64,000 nucleotides of DNA, taken from Cyprinodon diabolis (Eukaryota; Chordata; Actinopteri; Cyprinodontiformes; Cyprinodontidae). Shown piece by piece: positions 49,313 through 61,460 of the stretch. Location: contig CM060062.1 of the NCBI GenBank assembly GCA_030533445.1, positions 22,388,329 to 22,452,328 on the forward strand, in the 5' to 3' direction. The notes below the pieces were generated by a model. It did not search any database. It was not told the origin of the DNA and saw only the letters and a program-made list of their open reading frames with translations. Each line of letters opens with the position of its first letter. Within the stretch, counting starts at the first letter, position 1. The position numbers and the translations under genes are program-made.

Positions 49313-50560
49313 CACTATATTGCCAAAAGTATTTGCTCACCCATCCAAATTATTGGAATCAGGTGTTCCAATCACTTCCATGGCCACAGGTGTATAAATT
49401 CAAGCACCTAGGCATGCAGACTGTTTTTACAAACATTTGTGAAAGAATGGGTCGCTCTCAGGAGCTCAGTGAATTCCAGCGTGGAACTGTGATAGGATGC
49501 CACCTGTGCAACAAATCCAGTCGTGAAATTTCCTCGCTCCTAAATATTCCACAGTCAACTGTCAGCTGTATTATAAGAAAATGGAAGTGTTTGGGAACGA
49601 CAGCAACTCAGCCACGAAGTGGTAGGCCACGTAAACTGACGGAGCGGGGTCAGCGGATGCTGAAGCGCATAGTGCGAAGAGGTCGCCAACTTTCTGCAGA
49701 GTCAATCACTACAGACCTCCAAACTTCATGTGGCCTTCAGATTAGCTCAAGAACAGTGCGCAGAGAGCTTCATGGAATGGGTTTCCATGGTCGAGCAGCT
49801 GCATCCAAGCCATACATAACCAAGTGCAATGCAAAGCGTCGGATGCGGTGGTGTAAAGCACGCCGCCACTGGACTCTAGAGCAGTGGAGACGCGTTCTCT
49901 GGAGTGACGAATCGCGCTTCTCCATCTGGCAATCTGATGGACGGGTCTGGGTTTGGCGGTTGCCAGGAGAACGGTACTTGTCTGACTGCATTGTGCCAAG
50001 TGTAAAGTTTGGTGGAGGGGGGATTATGGTGTGGGGTTGTTTTTCAGGAGCTGGGCTTGGCCCCTTAGTTCCAGTGAAAGGAACTCTGAATGCTTCAGCA
50101 TACCAAGACATTTTGGACAATTCCATGCTCCCAACTTTGTGGGAACAGTTTGGAGCTGGCCCCTTCCTCTTCCAACATGACTGTGCACCAGTGCACAAAG
50201 CAAGGTCCATAAAGACATGGATGACAGAGTCTGGTGTGGATGAACTTGACTGGCCTGCACAGAGTCCTGACCTCAACCCGATAGAACACCTTTGGGATGA
50301 ATTAGAGCGGAGACTGAGAGCCAGGCCTTCTCGTCCAACATCAGTGTGCGACCTCACAAATGCGCTTCTGGAAGAATGGTCAAAAATTCCCATAAACACA
50401 CTCCTAAACCTTGTGGACAGCCTTCCCAGAAGAGTTGAAGCTGTTCTAGCTGCAAAGGGTGGACCGACGTCATATTGAACCCTATGGATTAGGAACGGGA
50501 TGTCACTTAAGCTCATATGTGAGTCAAGGCAGGTGAGCAAATACTTTTGGCAATATAGTG
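49313..50560 (+). mobile_element. Full-length Tc1-like transposon
   Basis: The element is 1248 bp with perfect 29-bp terminal inverted repeats (49313-49341 and 50532-50560) starting CACTATATTGCCAAAAGTAT. It is flanked by TA dinucleotides at 49311-49312 and 50561-50562. The inverted repeats are short, without the long IR/DR arrangement of Sleeping Beauty-type elements. It holds one uninterrupted transposase gene in the plus direction. The intact ends and ORF suggest a young insertion. Confidence 0.95.
49447..50478 (+). CDS. Tc1-like DD34E transposase, intact
   Basis: The protein has 343 residues from [10 protein letters not shown], the usual length for this family. It cuts and reinserts the element at TA sites. 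The N-terminal half has the paired-type helix-turn-helix DNA-binding region ([20 protein letters not shown]) and the AT-hook-like GRPRKL linker. The catalytic triad is seen as D in WSDESRF, D in FQHDCAPVH and E in [11 protein letters not shown], with exactly 34 residues between the last two. The glycine-rich [11 protein letters not shown] block is present. An upstream in-frame ATG at 49333 lies inside the inverted repeat, so the 49447 ATG is preferred. No stop or frameshift interrupts the gene. Long minus-strand frames across it are shadows. Confidence 0.95.
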   Translation: MGRSQELSEFQRGTVIGCHLCNKSSREISSLLNIPQSTVSCIIRKWKCLGTTATQPRSGRPRKLTERGQRMLKRIVRRGRQLSAESITTDLQTSCGLQISSRTVRRELHGMGFHGRAAASKPYITKCNAKRRMRWCKARRHWTLEQWRRVLWSDESRFSIWQSDGRVWVWRLPGERYLSDCIVPSVKFGGGGIMVWGCFSGAGLGPLVPVKGTLNASAYQDILDNSMLPTLWEQFGAGPFLFQHDCAPVHKARSIKTWMTESGVDELDWPAQSPDLNPIEHLWDELERRLRARPSRPTSVCDLTNALLEEWSKIPINTLLNLVDSLPRRVEAVLAAKGGPTSY

Positions 50561-50579
50561 TATACTAAGTTATCACCAG

Positions 50580-51640
50580 TATATTTATATGAATGCAGAC
50601 AACAAAAAACATGAAAACCCTTTTTCAAAAAAAAAACCTAATTTCATGCATAGGTCTACTTTTTGAACATAAATGTTGCCCTTCTGAAGCTTTGTGAAGA
50701 TAAAGCTGTGTTTTGCATGGTCCAATATTGTATCAAAAATCTAAAAAAAACAATGTACCAGTTTAATAATGGACAAGCTATTGGCCAGTTTTATACTTAA
50801 AAAAAAAAAATATATATATATATGTATATATATATAAAAGCTATTTTCTGATAATGTGTTTATTTACGAGCAACTATGCAAATTAACAAACATCTAGAAA
50901 AAGTACATTATATTATATTATTTTTCATATGAAACCCAGATTGTTCATTCTTCTTTGCCTTTTCTAAAAAGTGCTTTATATCAGTCCAACCTGTCTTTAT
51001 CCATGCTCTGTCAGATCGTGATGTTTAAAAAGGAGTGTTAGCCTTGTTACATGCAGTTAGCCAAGCCTTCTTTCTAAATCAGGTCCTGAAAAAAGACATT
51101 TCTTGCACCATTTCTCTCTCTCTCTCTAATGCATCTCCAACCCCTGCAACTTGACCTGTCAATCACCTGCAAAACGCCTGCGCTTTTGCAGGAGGTGGTG
51201 AGCAAATAGACTTCCTGTCAGCTCGGAGCGTAGGAGCTCTCCTATATCTTTGTATTGCCGAGGATCTACTGCGCATGTACAACTTTTTCAACGAGAGTCA
51301 ATTGGCAAAGATTTCAAAATATTTAACATTTTAATTTGAAATGAAAAAAATATATATATTATTATTTTTAGTATGTCTTAATCAGTGTCATTGGGTGTGG
51401 GACAGTGCCCTAGCGCCCTCAACTGGCTAGCCTAGACAGCTTAATAGACTGAATAGACAGGTAAATAACTGAGAAAACAGCTGGCCTGAATGCTGAAGGG
51501 ATCAGGGCTGCAGATTATCTGGCAGGAAACTGGAGAGAACCTGAACTGCAGCGAACAGGTGCAAGCAACTTGAGGTCATTGAGGTTACATTGACGGCATT
51601 AAGTCGGACCCTCTCCCACTGCACGCTGCCCTTAGTCACT
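50580..51640. other. Intergenic region
   Basis: AT-rich, with a (TA)n tract at about 50811-50836 and a (TC)n tract near 51114-51127. No gene was recognised. Confidence 0.6.
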
Positions 51641-51649
51641 GGTCCTCTT

Positions 51650-52440
51650 CATATCTTTTATGGAGAGGTTTTCTTGGAGCAGCCAAGGGCCGAAGGAGGT
51701 ATGGTTTGGGGACCAGCCGATTGTATATCTGTTTTTTTCTCATGATGTGTTTCTACTGGTTCCCTTCAGCCAAGACCTACAGCATGTGCTGTGGCAATTT
51801 GCAACCGAATGCATAGCGGCTTGGATGATGATCAGTTCTTCCAGTACGAGGCCATGTTTTTGGAAAAGGTAGCTTGTCCTTTTCAGGTCAGAGGAGAGTT
51901 CCTTCCTCAAGTGGAGGAGTTGGAGTATCAGGGGGTTCTGTTCATGTATGAGGGGAGAATAGAGCTGGAGATTGATAAGCAGATCAGTGCAGTTGCTGCT
52001 ATAAAGCGAACGCTGCAATGGTCTTTTGTGGTGAAGAGAGCAAAAAGGTATGGTTCTTGATTTACTAGTTGGTCTTTGCTCCTACCCTCACCTATGGTCA
52101 TGAAATCTGGATAATGACCAAAATAACTAAATCCTTGTCACAAACAGCTGAAATTAACTTTTTCCGCATGGTGACCAGACAGTGGAGTAGAGCCACTTCT
52201 CCTTCACATCAAGAGGAAGAAACTAAGGTGGCTCAGACATCTTTTCCAGTTGTCCCCTGGATGCCTCTGTTGGGAGGTGTCCAAGGCATGTCCCACCAGA
52301 AGGAGGCCCAGGTGAAGACCCAGGATATACTGGAAGGACTATGTCTACTGGCTGATCCTAGAACGCCCTGGGCTTCCCCCTGAGGAGCTGGTGGACGTGT
52401 GGAGAGAGAGAAGTATGGGAATCTGTGCGAAAGATAATGA
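51650..52440 (+). pseudogene. Decayed LINE RT / C-terminal fragment
   Basis: Consecutive pieces in changing frames follow the 3' half of a LINE ORF2. They are SQDLQHVLWQFATEC, VACPFQVRGEFLPQVEELEY then QGVLF and YEGRIELEIDKQI (RT palm/thumb side), VVKRAK, and a tract reading YGHEIWIMTK. Remnants of the MPP-GRLP and RPRGRP region follow up to about 52400. It is the same family as the 36950-37407 fragment, in the opposite orientation and older. Several stops and frameshifts leave it inactive. Confidence 0.7.
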
Positions 52441-53989
52441 GTATGAGTAATTCAAAGTATTACATAATTATGAGGTTGGTTTTCAAAATTACTTAAGTCG
52501 ATTTAATTAAGTCAATGCTTTAAAACCAACCTTAGCTACATTAAATCCACTGGTTTGTTGGTGTATGTCTCTATAGCCACTACTGAAGTGAAAATATGGC
52601 TAACAGAGGTCCAAATTGCTTGACTCTCACATGACCTGTTTAGGCACAGAAAGTTCCTGAAAGTCCCTGATGGTTGATACATAATTATAGAAATGGGGGC
52701 AAGCTACATTTTGGGCCGCGTCCATGCTAATCATTAAATGCTTCAGTCCAATAATTTATCAGTAAACATTATTATTTCTAAACATCTAAGTTAGCTTAGC
52801 ATTTAATTGTTAATTTGTACTTTAAAGTCAGTCTTCATAGATAATTTCTCGTGATCATCCAGAAAAATGTGGCAAGGTATGCAACGGAGGGTTTGGGTGG
52901 GATTCAATCCCACAGACTACCAGGTGAAAGTCACGCATGGTGACCAGTCAGCTAAAGGAAGATCCCCAAGGCAAGGACCATACTGTCACACATATACATG
53001 TTTCTCTCTTTTGATTGTTTTGTTTTTTCATTTCTTTAATCACTTACCTTGTGCAGCACCTTTTAGTTCCCAGGGTCTCAGGCCACTGATATTGGAAGCA
53101 CCTCTTGGAAGTGAATCCGACCAGGTCTACCCTTCAGCGGGTTTTATCGCCGTAAGGTCTGTTGCTTAGCAACAGCGAAAGTTGACACACAAAGCAGGAA
53201 AAGAATGAAAACCGAAGTTTCCAAAACTGTTTGTTTATTTATTTCTTTTTTATTGTAAAGTGAACAAAGACTGATGATAATCCAGAGTGGAATAAAGGTT
53301 CCAACCACCGGGAGCAGGATCAAATCAAATGTAATGATAGAAACCTTAGTCGGTTAAATAACCTGCTGCTGTCATTCTGCACATCTCTGATGTTGCTGCT
53401 ATTTTCAAATATCCATCACTGTAAAAATGTCCATAGCTGCATATTGGTTATTTATTCTCCAGTTTTATATTGTTAAAGCACTTTACAGAATTGTATTTTT
53501 TTTTTTTTAACTCTTCCCTATTATGTTATTCTTATACATTTTTCTAAGGTCCACATTTGTGTGACCATTTTCAATAATCTTTCTGCTGCTGTAAATTTGC
53601 CCATTGTGGGACAGTAAAGGGATTTTCTATTCTATTCTATAAAAGGGGTAGAAATATATAAGTAAATCTAAACAATGTATGTATTAAAAACATATCTGCA
53701 AAATCTCTAATATTCAACAACACAAAATATTTAGTTAAGCATATTGTGCAAAACAGCAATAAAAAGATAAAACTCCTATCAGATTTATAGTCCCCTCTCT
53801 ACAGATCTATTAGAATCTGTCCTTAAATTACAGCCAAACTCATTTACACAGTAACAGATAAAAACCTTTAGATAAATCAAACATTACCGTCACATATCTG
53901 ACTTAATAACCATTAAAACAACTATTTTCATTCATTTCAGACGGAACTATTCACAGACTGGATTATATTAAACTGAACTTCCAATTTTC

Positions 53990-54240
53990 ACCACTGTTCG
54001 GCGCCAAGTAACCTTTACTCTGATCACGGCTTGCTTGGTCTCGCAATGAATCCTGGGTAAACCAAGGATAGCGAGGATACATCAACACCCGTCCTTCAAA
54101 TCGGGCAAAAAGAAGGACGCATTTTAAGGCCGCATAACGAGGAGTCTTGGAATCCGACCAGACCTCAGCGCCGCACTATGACGTAATCGTACTTCGAATC
54201 TGGCCTTCTAAGGACGCGTCCTAGGTTTTCGAACAGAGCA
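53990..54240. repeat. CpG-rich repeat-like patch with inverted AAGGACG motifs
   Basis: The patch carries a GTCCTT...AAGGAC inverted pair at about 54091-54118 and the palindromic aaggacgcgtcctagg near 54210. Its CpG density differs from the surroundings. It is probably a MITE-like or other mobile fragment; no ends could be defined. Confidence 0.35.
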
Positions 54241-54400
54241 TGGGAGTGGTGCGGGAGCGGGAGTCATTCTGAATGGGAGCGGGATGGGAGTGGGAGTAAT
54301 TTCACCAGGAGTGGGACGGGACAGGATTTAGATATCTACTCTGGCCCGGGATCGGGACGGGACACAATTTTTTTCTGTGGGAGTGGGACGGGACAGGAGT
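54241..54400. repeat. Degenerate purine-rich minisatellite (GGGAGTGGGAC type)
   Basis: Irregular 6- and 11-base units built from GGGAG, GGGAC and GGGAT, interrupted by short pyrimidine pieces, give a strongly purine-biased plus strand. Confidence 0.7.
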
Positions 54401-57400
54401 GAAAATCCACTCCCGTGTCAGTCTCTAAGACCAACACACATTCCTTACTCTTGCCAACTGAGCCTTAAATCAGACAGCTTATCCCCAAGGACAAAAACTC
54501 TCAAAAACCAATTAAGAGCAAACCATTAGTGTTTGTTATCATCTGTTGTTTTGAATGTCTTCAAATTTATTCTAATCCTTACACATTCTGGTCCTTTAGA
54601 GAACCATCTCCACTATCTGTATTCAGTAAGACATTTGTGTGCTATTTGATGCTGATCTATTTTACATACGTTGCTAATAAAAACACTAAGGTTTGTGGCT
54701 TTAATGGAACAAAATATGAACAATGGGGTTGCCTTACATTTGCATGTGTTCCTTATACTGTCTATTTTTTTTAAATAGGTGTATCTCTCTTTACATCCAA
54801 GGGCTTTAAACAAATGTTCAATACAGCGTGGCATTTACTTCCAGAGCTGCTGCTGTGGTCTGCTTTTCTTCAAGGTGATGTCGATGAACAAATACATTTC
54901 CTAAAATAAAAAGCAGACATAATTAATGTTTTTCTGTTACTATCCAATGATTCTCTATGACATAACCTGTTATCAAATTAAAAAGGGGGAGGGCTAAATT
55001 AATTTGTCACATATGTGTATGCAGTTTGATAACCAGAGTCATTTCTCATATAAAAATTATCTCTGTAAACGTTATCATACTAATAGCCATAATAGACATA
55101 GATGAATGTGCTGTACAGCCCTCCTGCAAAACTCACTGCCAGCCTGGTTATAAATGGAAGCTTATGAAGACAGATCAGAGCCACCAGTCTGTACAGATGT
55201 GGATGGAGCATGACCTTTTGGCAGGGTTAAACAAAAGCACAGCTGTATTAATTCTAGAGCATTTTTGCTGGTTGATGAAGAATCTGTGATTCGTAGAGGT
55301 CATGATTAAAAACACTGATTATTAAGGGGATTTTAGGAGAGGTAAAGACATTTTTAAAGTAAAAGGCTTCATGTCTAAAATTAGGAACCAGATATGCTGC
55401 CTCAAGGGCAACAAATGCATTCAAACAAATGAACAAAAAATGCTTTTGCTTTAATATTGATTTAATACTTAAGGAAATGTAGTACTTTGTTTTTCTTTAA
55501 GTATATTTTATGTATCTAAAGAAGTTGAAGAAAGGAAAAGTGTGATACAGAACTGATAGGAATAAAGGCAGCATGTGTTTGTGGAATGCCAAGATTTAGC
55601 CAAAAAGATGTTATCAGTCATATCTGAATCCAGAGTTGGGCTCTTTTTTTTAAGATGAATCATTTAAATGGAAAGAAGTTCTAAAAAAAAGAATAAATTA
55701 TTTTGTTATTCCCTGAAAATTCAAACCTAATTTATGACAGAGCTGTTCCAATGATCCATGCTTTCTCCTACATTTTCTCTTTTAGTTTATCTGTGGTTAT
55801 AAAAATGACTACATCTCTACAGCTGAATCAATACATCTGCCTCAGACAGGCCAGGTTTAAACATAATTAGTTTCAGGTTATAGAGGTGTGGACTTCACAG
55901 CTCAAAATGTAAAGCCTGAAGTGTATGTGCTGAGGAGGTTAGTCCTGGCTCTAGTTGTCCAGTGTTTAACTTTCATTTGTTTCTCTGCTTCAAACAAAAG
56001 CTAAAATATTCATAAGCATAAAGTTTTTTACATTTTTTGCTGCTTATTTCTGCTGTGTTGCTCATTTATCTATTCCCCTTCATCCCATGGTGCAGCTTAA
56101 GGGACCATGTGAGATTCTACAGGAATATCAGATTTATATCATCTATTTAATTTGCTACATTCCGTCTTTTTCAGTCCTTTTGAGATAGAGTCTCCAACTG
56201 AAGCTGTTTCATGGCTCAGCAAATAAAAGAAAACTCACTTGGGGAATCAACTTAAACCCAAACAGGATAAATAGATTAAATAGTTTCTGTGACATGCTTG
56301 TTGTCCATCTTTCTTAACTTCTCTTGGATCTACTGTATCTAGACTAGCAACTATCTCAAAACAAATCAGAACATTCCTGAGAGAGAGAGCTGCTGCGACC
56401 ATTTTCCCTATCCTCAGATCACTTCCCTCTTTGTCGTGTAACACAGATTCAAATAGTCTAAAATTTGGACTCACGTTGTACCTACGTAAGGCAAACAAAA
56501 CAAAGACTTAGTCTTGTCTTATACTATGTGATCTGAGCTTCATAAACAATCGGGTGAAAGAAAGCCATAATGTAAGCCACGTGGAAAAGCTTTGAAGGTA
56601 ATATGCATTTCATCAGTTCTAAGAGTGTGGTTGTTTTTTAATGAACGGGTGTTTGCTGCTAACAGTTTAGAATTGTTTAATAGCTGTTGTTTAGCTATAA
56701 TGACCAGATAGCTATTTCTATATCTGAACTCTGGTAAATGGGTCATTCCTTTCAAAACAACATCAACTTCACTTACCTTCGACCTTTATTCTCTCTGTTT
56801 AACTTCTGTTGGTGATTCCAAACCAAGCAAAGTTCACAGATTCATATTTTACTGTATTTAACCTACTAAACATGCTCCTCTTTACATATAACCTGACATG
56901 GTGGAGCATGTGGACAGGATAAAGGTCCCAGGCATTCACACTTCATCTCACCATTCCTGTTTTGAGAATACCTGCCAATTGGGAAGAGGGCGAAAAACTG
57001 CTACTCTCTCTCTCAAGAAGCTGAAATGGGATGACTCTTTACCCAGCTGCTCACAGACATTCATAGAGCAACAACTGAAATCATCCTGCCTCACAGTGTG
57101 ACAGTGTGGTATCGGATGTATTTGGTAGAGAAGAGAAAAAACATAGCAAAGATGGTTTGTTGATGGCAAAAAGGATTATGGGATACAGTCTACCTGATCT
57201 GCCAGATCTAGATAGGTGTATGCTGCAAGAGTTTAGAAAAGAGCCAGAAGCATTGCCACATATCCCACCCGCTTAGGCGATGCACCATTTTTTTTCTATT
57301 TAATTCAGGAAAACGATTCAGGGACATTGAATCCAAAACAAACTGAATCTGGAAACTGTTTCGTTCCCAAGGCCTGTAAAGGTAACTGTCCACCTGCAGG

Positions 57401-57448
57401 TAGACACTAAACACTGCTGAAAATCACATAAACCTCTGGCTTTTCTTT

Positions 57449-57664
57449 TTGTTTGTTTGTTTTTATTGTCATTACATTGCTCTCTGCATTTAACCCACCC
57501 CCTTGGGGAGTAGTGGGCTGCCATTGTTCGGCGCCGGGGGAGCAGCGTGGGGTTAAGGCCTTTGCTCAAGAACCCAGAGTGGAAGTGTGTGGGAGTGGGG
57601 CTTATACTCAGAAACTCTGGATTCTCTAGATTCCAAGCGCAATGCCCTAACCACTAGGCCACCT
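57449..57664 (+). repeat. Dispersed retroposon copy (ACCCACCCCCTTGGGGAGTA family)
   Basis: Second copy of the family at 25536-25737. It shares acccacccccttggggag, gtgggctgccat and the end taaccactaggccacc. A tRNA-like B box is not clearly preserved. Confidence 0.6.
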
Positions 57665-57944
57665 CAACACCAGGACTAGAACACAGACATTGTGTTCGAG
57701 TTGGGTGACTTATCATTTATCACAGTCACTAATTTCATAGACACTTTCAGCAAAAGCAGCATTTTATGTGAATTCGACACAAAGATTCAAGGTACATATG
57801 TTTCTTGTTTCTACATTTTTTAGGGATCTACTAGGGATCCTCTTTCCAAATTTTTCAATCTTTGTGTTTTTGGTGTCCTCTATGTTTGTATGTCACATAT
57901 GTTTTACTCTTTTTAAGAAATAACTGTCTTGCAATTTCACTGTC

Positions 57945-58925
57945 ACCTACTGTATTGAAGATACATCTGATAGGAAAACTAACAGCTGGGCTTCCGTACA
58001 CCCCTCTGCAATTGGCTGTTAGACTTACTCACAGACAGACCTAAGTCAGTCCAGGTCAGACAGAACACCTCTGATGTCATTACCCAAAGCACAGGTCCCC
58101 CAGCCCTCCACTGTTCACCCTAATGACACATGACTGTGTCCCCAGGTTCACCACCAATCACATCGTGAAGTATGCAGGCGATGGGCCCCAACAAATATGA
58201 CGAGGAATACAGAAAGGAGGTGGAGCAGCTGGTGGACTCGTGCAGAGACAAAAACCTGATCCCGAATGTAGAAGAGATCATTGTTGACTTTAGGAAAAAT
58301 CGGCCTAACCACGCTCCACTGCTCACCTGAGCTGTTGAGGTGGTCAGCAGCAACAAATTCGTGGGGGTTCACATCACAGAAAACCTCACCTGGACTGTAA
58401 ACACCGCCTCACTGGTCGAAAGGATGCAAGCGCATGTACTTCCTGCGGAGGATGAGGAGAGTCCACCTGCCCCCACCCATCCTCACAACCTTCTATAGAA
58501 GCACCAAAGAAAGCGGAGAATGTGAGAAGAATAGTGAGAACTGCTGAGAAGATCACGTGGGCTCCTCTTCCCCCCATTAAAGACATTTCATCCCAGCACT
58601 GTGCGTCCAGAACCCGTGGCATCATAAATTACCCCTCACACCCCCACCATGGACTTATCTCCCTGCTGCCCTCTGGGAAGAGGCTTCGCAGCATTGGATC
58701 CAGGTCCAGCAGATTCCAGAACAGCTTCTTCCCCACTGCCATTAGACTGCTGAATGTTGAATATAACAAAAACATATCTCAGTGCCATGTTTACATTTGA
58801 TCTCCATGTTTACAATTGATTACGGCTGCACTTTAAGAAATGGAAATGTCTTGAGAGCTGTACAAATGAAATTTCGTTTTGTATACACCCTGTGTGTACA
58901 TAATGACAATAAAGTTTGTCTAAGT
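57945..58925 (+). mobile_element. CR1/L2-like LINE 3' part, decayed
   Basis: Order and content match a fish CR1/L2-type ORF2. LTAGLPYTPLQLAV and LTHRQT come first. The catalytic-box region follows as FTTNHIVKYAGDG, where the expected ADD has become AGD. NVEEIIVDFRKNRPNHAPL, KFVGVHITENLTW and the C-terminal RIVRTAEKI and LLPSGKRLRSIGSRSSRFQN with SFFPTAIRLLN come next. A 3' UTR ends with acaataaagtttgtctaagt. Frameshifts and the changed catalytic box show it is dead. Confidence 0.75.
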
Positions 58926-58929
58926 CTTA

Positions 58930-59700
58930 ATGTATAATAAACTGTACTAAAATAAGTGCAAAAAATATTCACATTGGACATGTTTTAATGTCATCTTCTG
59001 ATTAACGTCGATTCTTAAATCAATTTATTTAACGAAACCCTGCTTTAGAAAAATATAAAGACTAACCTTATCAGCACTTTTTCAGTCATGCTGACTGGTC
59101 AAACTATTTCATACTAGAGCCACATACATCAAGTAGATTAAAGTAACTCCTGCATGCAGAAAGCCAATTTATAACATATTAGTAACACAACAACAAAGTG
59201 CAAAGTCATGTCACAATCTGGTTGTCAGAATGGTGGTTTTAACTGAGGTGGTACGCATTATAAAAAGCCTGAGAACCAGTGTCTTTGGAGTAAATAAAAA
59301 TAACCTTTTGACCTAAACCTCTACAGGTCAGTGACTATGTGGTAAAGAAAGAAAACCGAAAGAAAATTAAGCCTGCAGTGAGTGTAAAATTAATATACCC
59401 ACTGTGATTTGAATAAACAATAATCATAACTTTGCTTACTCTACACTATATGTGGAGTATCAATATTTACAGTGTGTGAACAGGGTCCTGAGAACAGACC
59501 TCGTCTGCATATCGGTATACAATATTGGGCGCCTGTCAAGAACTCAGAAATTTTTTTTTACTCTTGTTCTTCTGCTCTATATTAGTTTTCTTTCAAGAGC
59601 CTGTTTTTTCTGCTCCTTCTTTTAGGGCCCTCCTACTAGATGGCCCTGGTGGATTGCATGTGCTGGTGAAGATTCTAAGTCATCCAGGTCAGTCATTCCA
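58930..59700. other. Intergenic sequence
   Basis: AT-rich, no gene recognised. Near 59660-59690 the phrase gtgaagattctaagtcatcc, then agg, belongs to a common fish repeat that continues into the inverted repeat at 59727-59823. Confidence 0.5.
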
Positions 59701-59726
59701 AAAAAAAACCAAAAAAAAACACTGGA

Positions 59727-59823
59727 CTTTGTTTCCAAGTTTAAAGATGTTTCGCTTCCCATCCAGGAAGCTTCTTGGATGGGAAGCGAAATGTCTTCAA
59801 ATTTTAGAAACAAATTCCAGTGG
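59727..59823. repeat. Imperfect 97-base palindrome
   Basis: The left arm (ctttgtttccaagtttaaag, then atgtttcgcttcccatcc) is the near complement of the right arm (ggatgggaagcgaaatgtct, then tcaaattttagaaacaaatt). The centre is around aggaagcttctt. The transcript of either strand would fold into a long hairpin. Confidence 0.8.
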
Positions 59824-59850
59824 TTTGTTTTTTAACTTTTTTGAAATGGT

Positions 59851-59855
59851 GGATT
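59851..59855. repeat. Target site duplication, left copy (GGATT)
   Basis: GGATT immediately precedes the LTR start and is repeated at 63785-63789 immediately after the other LTR. Confidence 0.85.
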
Positions 59856-60664
59856 TGTCATGATAGGCTTAAGAGGCTGAACCCACATGCAGAACACCAC
59901 AGGAAGCTGAGTAAAAGTTTAACAGAGTTTATTGAAAAAACACAGAGTAATTATGAACTGGTTCTGGTACAGGTCCGGGACTGGAATTACTGACATCTGC
60001 AGAGATGGATAGTTTGATTAGCCAGGCAGCGAGATGGTTTGTCGAGTGTGTAAATTCAGAATGTACCTAGATTAGGTTCTGGCAGATCCTTTGAGAGAGG
60101 GGGAACCGGTTGGGTCCAGAGACTGTAGATTCAGCAGGGAGCTCAGCGCCAGCAGCGTCTAGCTTCTGACTCGTGAGTTTCAGACTTTGACTTGGTTTCC
60201 CAGCTCCTCTTTGAGAGCTGTTGGAGGAATCCAGACTTATGTCTTCTGGTTTGGCTTCCTTGGGCAGGCAGGCAGGTTTCCAGACTAAGCTCATCCAGAG
60301 CTTCAGACTTCGATCAGGTTTCCTATGAGGCAGAGAAGACAGAGGCAGGTTAGAATCTAGTTTCTCTCTAGGTCTACTAGGATTCTATAAATTAACAGAG
60401 GCTCAGGTTTCGCTAACCAAACTTGGTCAACACTGCGGCGTCCAAGGAAGGTTTGACTGCTGATTATGTAGGAAGGTCTCCTGATGGGCTGTTGAGCTTC
60501 AGGTGTGCTGGAGGCTCCAGCCCAGGAGACCCACAGCGCTCTCTGCTGGAGACAGATGGTAGATCTCCAGATCCCAACAGTAACCCCAGTCCCTAACAGA
60601 AAACAAATAAAAACAGAAGAGGATCCTCAGCGCCCTCTGGTGGGCAAGCCTCAGGATCCCAACA
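59856..60664 (-). repeat. 3' LTR (809 bp)
   Basis: It begins TGTCATGATAGGCTTAAG and ends CAGGATCCCAACA on the plus strand. TTTATT near 59929, the complement of AATAAA, gives the transcript-end signal for minus-strand transcription. Confidence 0.9.
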
Positions 60665-60678
60665 GAGCCCCCCCCTCA
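60665..60678 (-). other. Polypurine tract
   Basis: Read on the minus strand, gaggggggggctc directly precedes the 3' LTR start (TGTTGGGATCC). This is the position of the plus-strand DNA primer in LTR elements and fixes the element's orientation. Confidence 0.8.
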
Positions 60679-60864
60679 AATGCGGATTCCAGACGCCATC
60701 TGAACAGTCCATGAGAGGAAAAAAAAGAGAACAAAAAAACAACCCACCCAGGGCGGGCGGAGGGGGCACTAGGGCAAGGAGGGCCAGAAACAAAATCAGA
60801 GTCCATGAAACAAAAAACAATCCACTACAATACAACAAAAGTCTCTGATGACTCAAAAGACAGA

Positions 60865-61098
60865 GTCTCAGGTGGGCGGCCATGAGGTCGGCGGCGAGGC
60901 AAAGTTTCAGGTGGCCGACCGTGAGGTCGGCGGCGAGGCAAAGTCTTAGGTGGCCAGCTGAGGGGCCGAAGACGTGGCAGAGGTTCTGGGGGCCGGCCGA
61001 GGGTCCGGCAGCGGAGCAGAGTCTTAGGTTGCCGGCTGCGGGGTCGGAGGCGAAGCTGACGCTCTGGAGGTCGACCGCGGGGCCAGGGGCGAAGCAGC
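60865..61098 (-). repeat. 39-bp tandem repeat, six units
   Basis: The units are diverged and the first two are closest. Each corresponds to 13 residues of the LRRRPHGRPPETL type on the minus strand. The unit length is a multiple of three. Confidence 0.85.
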
Positions 61099-61194
61099 TT
61101 CTTAGGAGGATGATGCCCCACTTTCAGTAGGTAGCCCCATGGGGTACCCCGTCCTCTCTTCAGCGGCTCTGGAACAGACTCTGAGGTGATCGCC

Positions 61195-61320
61195 GATTGC
61201 GGCTCCGGGTCAGGAACAGAGGAGCCCGCCGATTGCGGCTCCGGGTCAGGAACAGAGGAGCCCGCCGACTGTGGCTCCGGGTCAGGAACAGAGGAGACCG
61301 CCGACTGTGGCTCCAACTCC
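61195..61320 (-). repeat. 36-bp tandem repeat, three and a half units
   Basis: Near-identical units at 61195-61230, 61231-61266 and 61267-61302 with a partial fourth, each coding 12 residues (GSSVPDPEPQSA type) on the minus strand. Confidence 0.92.
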
Positions 61321-61460
61321 AGCAAGGGAGAAACCGCCCGTTACGGCAAAGGTTCGGTCTCTGAAGAGGCTGGTGATGCTCGCAGAGGACTCTTGACGGT
61401 CAGGAGCGCCTGCAGAAAAGTCCTGGGAGGCGAAAAATCACATACCCCTTTAAAATTCTG

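Larger units (their letters stand above)
52450..57440. other. Region without a recognised gene
   Basis: It contains a LINE-type 3' tail at about 53580-53642 (gcccattgtgggacagtaaa followed by a TATTC-type repeat) and a CpG-rich repeat-like patch at 53990-54240. A purine-rich minisatellite follows at 54241-54400. A short tRNA-like phrase near 52895-52960 is too incomplete to call. The rest is AT-rich. Confidence 0.45.

Noticed and set aside
49770..50540. Long minus-strand open frame across the Tc1 element
   Set aside because: It is antisense to the intact transposase and has no recognisable domain.
52895..52960. Possible tRNA or SINE head (gggattcaatcccac and neighbouring phrase)
   Set aside because: A B-box-like palindrome is present but no A box, acceptor stem or anticodon arm can be drawn.
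55094..55180. EGF-like phrase DIDECAVQPSC
   Set aside because: The spacing of later cysteines does not fit an EGF domain, there are no convincing splice sites, and nothing similar lies nearby.
60882..61325. CRISPR-like regular repeats
   Set aside because: The units are directly abutting coding-length tandem repeats without unique spacers, in a vertebrate LTR element.
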